From Brachybacterium sp. (GTDB lineage Bacteria > Actinomycetota > Actinomycetes > Actinomycetales > Dermabacteraceae), in NCBI GenBank assembly GCA_030451965.1, contig JAKDNE010000170.1, positions 1-6,950 of the forward strand: 6,950 bases of DNA. Reading direction: 5' to 3'. The translations under genes were made by a program, and so were the position numbers. The notes below the pieces were generated by a model that made no database searches, was not told the DNA's origin, and saw nothing but the letters and a program-made list of their open reading frames with translations. Below are positions 6,637 to 6,950 of this stretch, piece after piece. How positions within the stretch are numbered: position 1 is the first letter of the stretch; every line of letters begins with the position of its first letter.

Positions 6637-6650
6637 GGAGTGGCTCCATG
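6637..6650 (+). promoter_or_regulatory. Ribosome binding site and start of the deaminase gene, in a mini inverted repeat
   Basis: GGAG (6637-6640) lies 7 nt before the ATG and is followed by TGG and CTCC. Including flanking bases, ATGGAG (6635-6640) and CTCCAT (6644-6649) are perfect 6-nt inverted arms with a 3-nt loop, covering both the Shine-Dalgarno site and the first two bases of the start codon. Confidence 0.6.
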
Positions 6651-6950
6651 ACCGATTCATCTCGTCTCAATGACCGTGACCGTGCTCAGCTGCGTCGCTG
6701 CGTGGATCTTGCCGAGGAGGCTCTCGAGGCCGGGGACGAGCCCTTCGGCTCGCTCCTGGTCGACGCCGAGGGAACGGAGCTGTTCGCCGACCGCAACCGG
6801 GTGGCCGGCGGCGATGCGACCCAGCACCCCGAGTTCGCGATCGCCCGCTGGGCCGTCGAGCACCTCACCCCTGACCAGCGTGCCCGCGCGACGGTGTTCA
6901 CCTCCGGGGAGCACTGCCCGATGTGCGCCGCCGCCCATGCCTGGGTGGGA
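6648..6950 (+). CDS. Zinc-dependent nucleoside/guanine-type deaminase, N-terminal part (cut by window end)
   Basis: The first 101 codons of a cytidine/deoxycytidylate deaminase-superfamily protein, open to the right edge. Residues 29-36 (GDEPFGSLLV) and Asn50 match the substrate-pocket region of the guanine/tRNA-adenosine/nucleoside deaminase branch. The zinc site is visible: His60 and the proton-shuttling Glu62 in HPEFAIARW, then Cys90 and Cys93 in TSGEHCPMCAAAH. The residue before the first cysteine is His rather than the usual Pro of the PCxxC motif. Family members hydrolyse the amino group of a base or nucleoside in the cytoplasm, releasing ammonia; which substrate cannot be told from this part. 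About 50-60 residues of a typical 150-160 residue protein would lie beyond the window. The ATG is supported by GGAG 7 nt upstream. The gene is divergent from the importer operon. Confidence 0.85.
   Translation, partial: MTDSSRLNDRDRAQLRRCVDLAEEALEAGDEPFGSLLVDAEGTELFADRNRVAGGDATQHPEFAIARWAVEHLTPDQRARATVFTSGEHCPMCAAAHAWVG

Larger units (their letters stand above)
6463..6647. promoter_or_regulatory. Divergent intergenic region between the importer operon and the deaminase gene
   Basis: These 185 bp hold no convincing gene. They must carry the start signals of both flanking, divergently transcribed genes. Visible inside are a -35/-10 pair for the minus strand, a small palindrome, a leader hairpin, and ribosome binding sites at both ends, each listed separately. 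An AT-rich patch (about 6535-6565) is where the promoters most likely lie. No convincing plus-strand promoter was found; the best is CTGTTC (6555-6560) with TAGCGT 17 nt later, which is poor. Confidence 0.6.

Noticed and set aside
6657..6938. A 93-codon minus-strand open frame at the right end
   Set aside because: It is antisense to the deaminase coding sequence, which has clear zinc-site motifs.

Overview
The window reads as chromosome of a high-GC actinobacterium. GC content is high throughout, third codon positions are strongly GC-biased, one of the two ABC ATPases of the importer is fused to the other, and the lipoprotein and Fic types fit that group. Brachybacterium or a related Micrococcales genus is a guess from general likeness, not something the sequence proves.

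Layout from left to right: (1) 28-1212, minus strand: a complete Fic-domain protein (candidate AMPylase) with an N-terminal Fic_N-type region, a perfect HxFxDGNGRxxR core and a C-terminal winged helix. It is preceded by a strong Shine-Dalgarno site and an unusually AT-rich 28-bp imperfect inverted repeat that could be an operator. (2) 1303-6462, minus strand: a compact four-gene operon for a peptide/nickel-type (Dpp/Opp) ABC importer, transcribed in the order solute-binding lipoprotein, DppB-type permease, DppC-type permease, fused two-domain ATPase. The junctions are 8 nt apart, a 1-nt TGATG overlap, and a 4-nt ATGA overlap. (3) 6463-6647: a 185-bp divergent promoter region with a plausible promoter for the importer, a short palindrome over its -10 box, and a perfect 10-bp leader hairpin. 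(4) 6648 to the right edge, plus strand: the first 101 codons of a zinc-dependent nucleoside/guanine-type deaminase, cut by the window end.

The importer should work as one machine. The lipoprotein captures a solute at the cell surface, the two permeases form the channel, and the fused ATPase supplies both nucleotide-binding sites. The substrate cannot be read from sequence; the family covers peptides, nickel chelates, sugars and others. The divergent deaminase may share regulation with it, but no biochemical link is shown. The Fic gene lies downstream on the same strand, 90 bp away, and probably has its own control.

No clear new system (CRISPR, phage, defence island, mobile element, rRNA or tRNA) is visible. 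The points most worth a second look are the Gly-to-Arg change next to the Fic inhibitory glutamate, the inverted repeat before fic, the leader hairpin of the importer mRNA, and the mirrored GGAGTnnCTCCATG sequence at the two divergent start codons.
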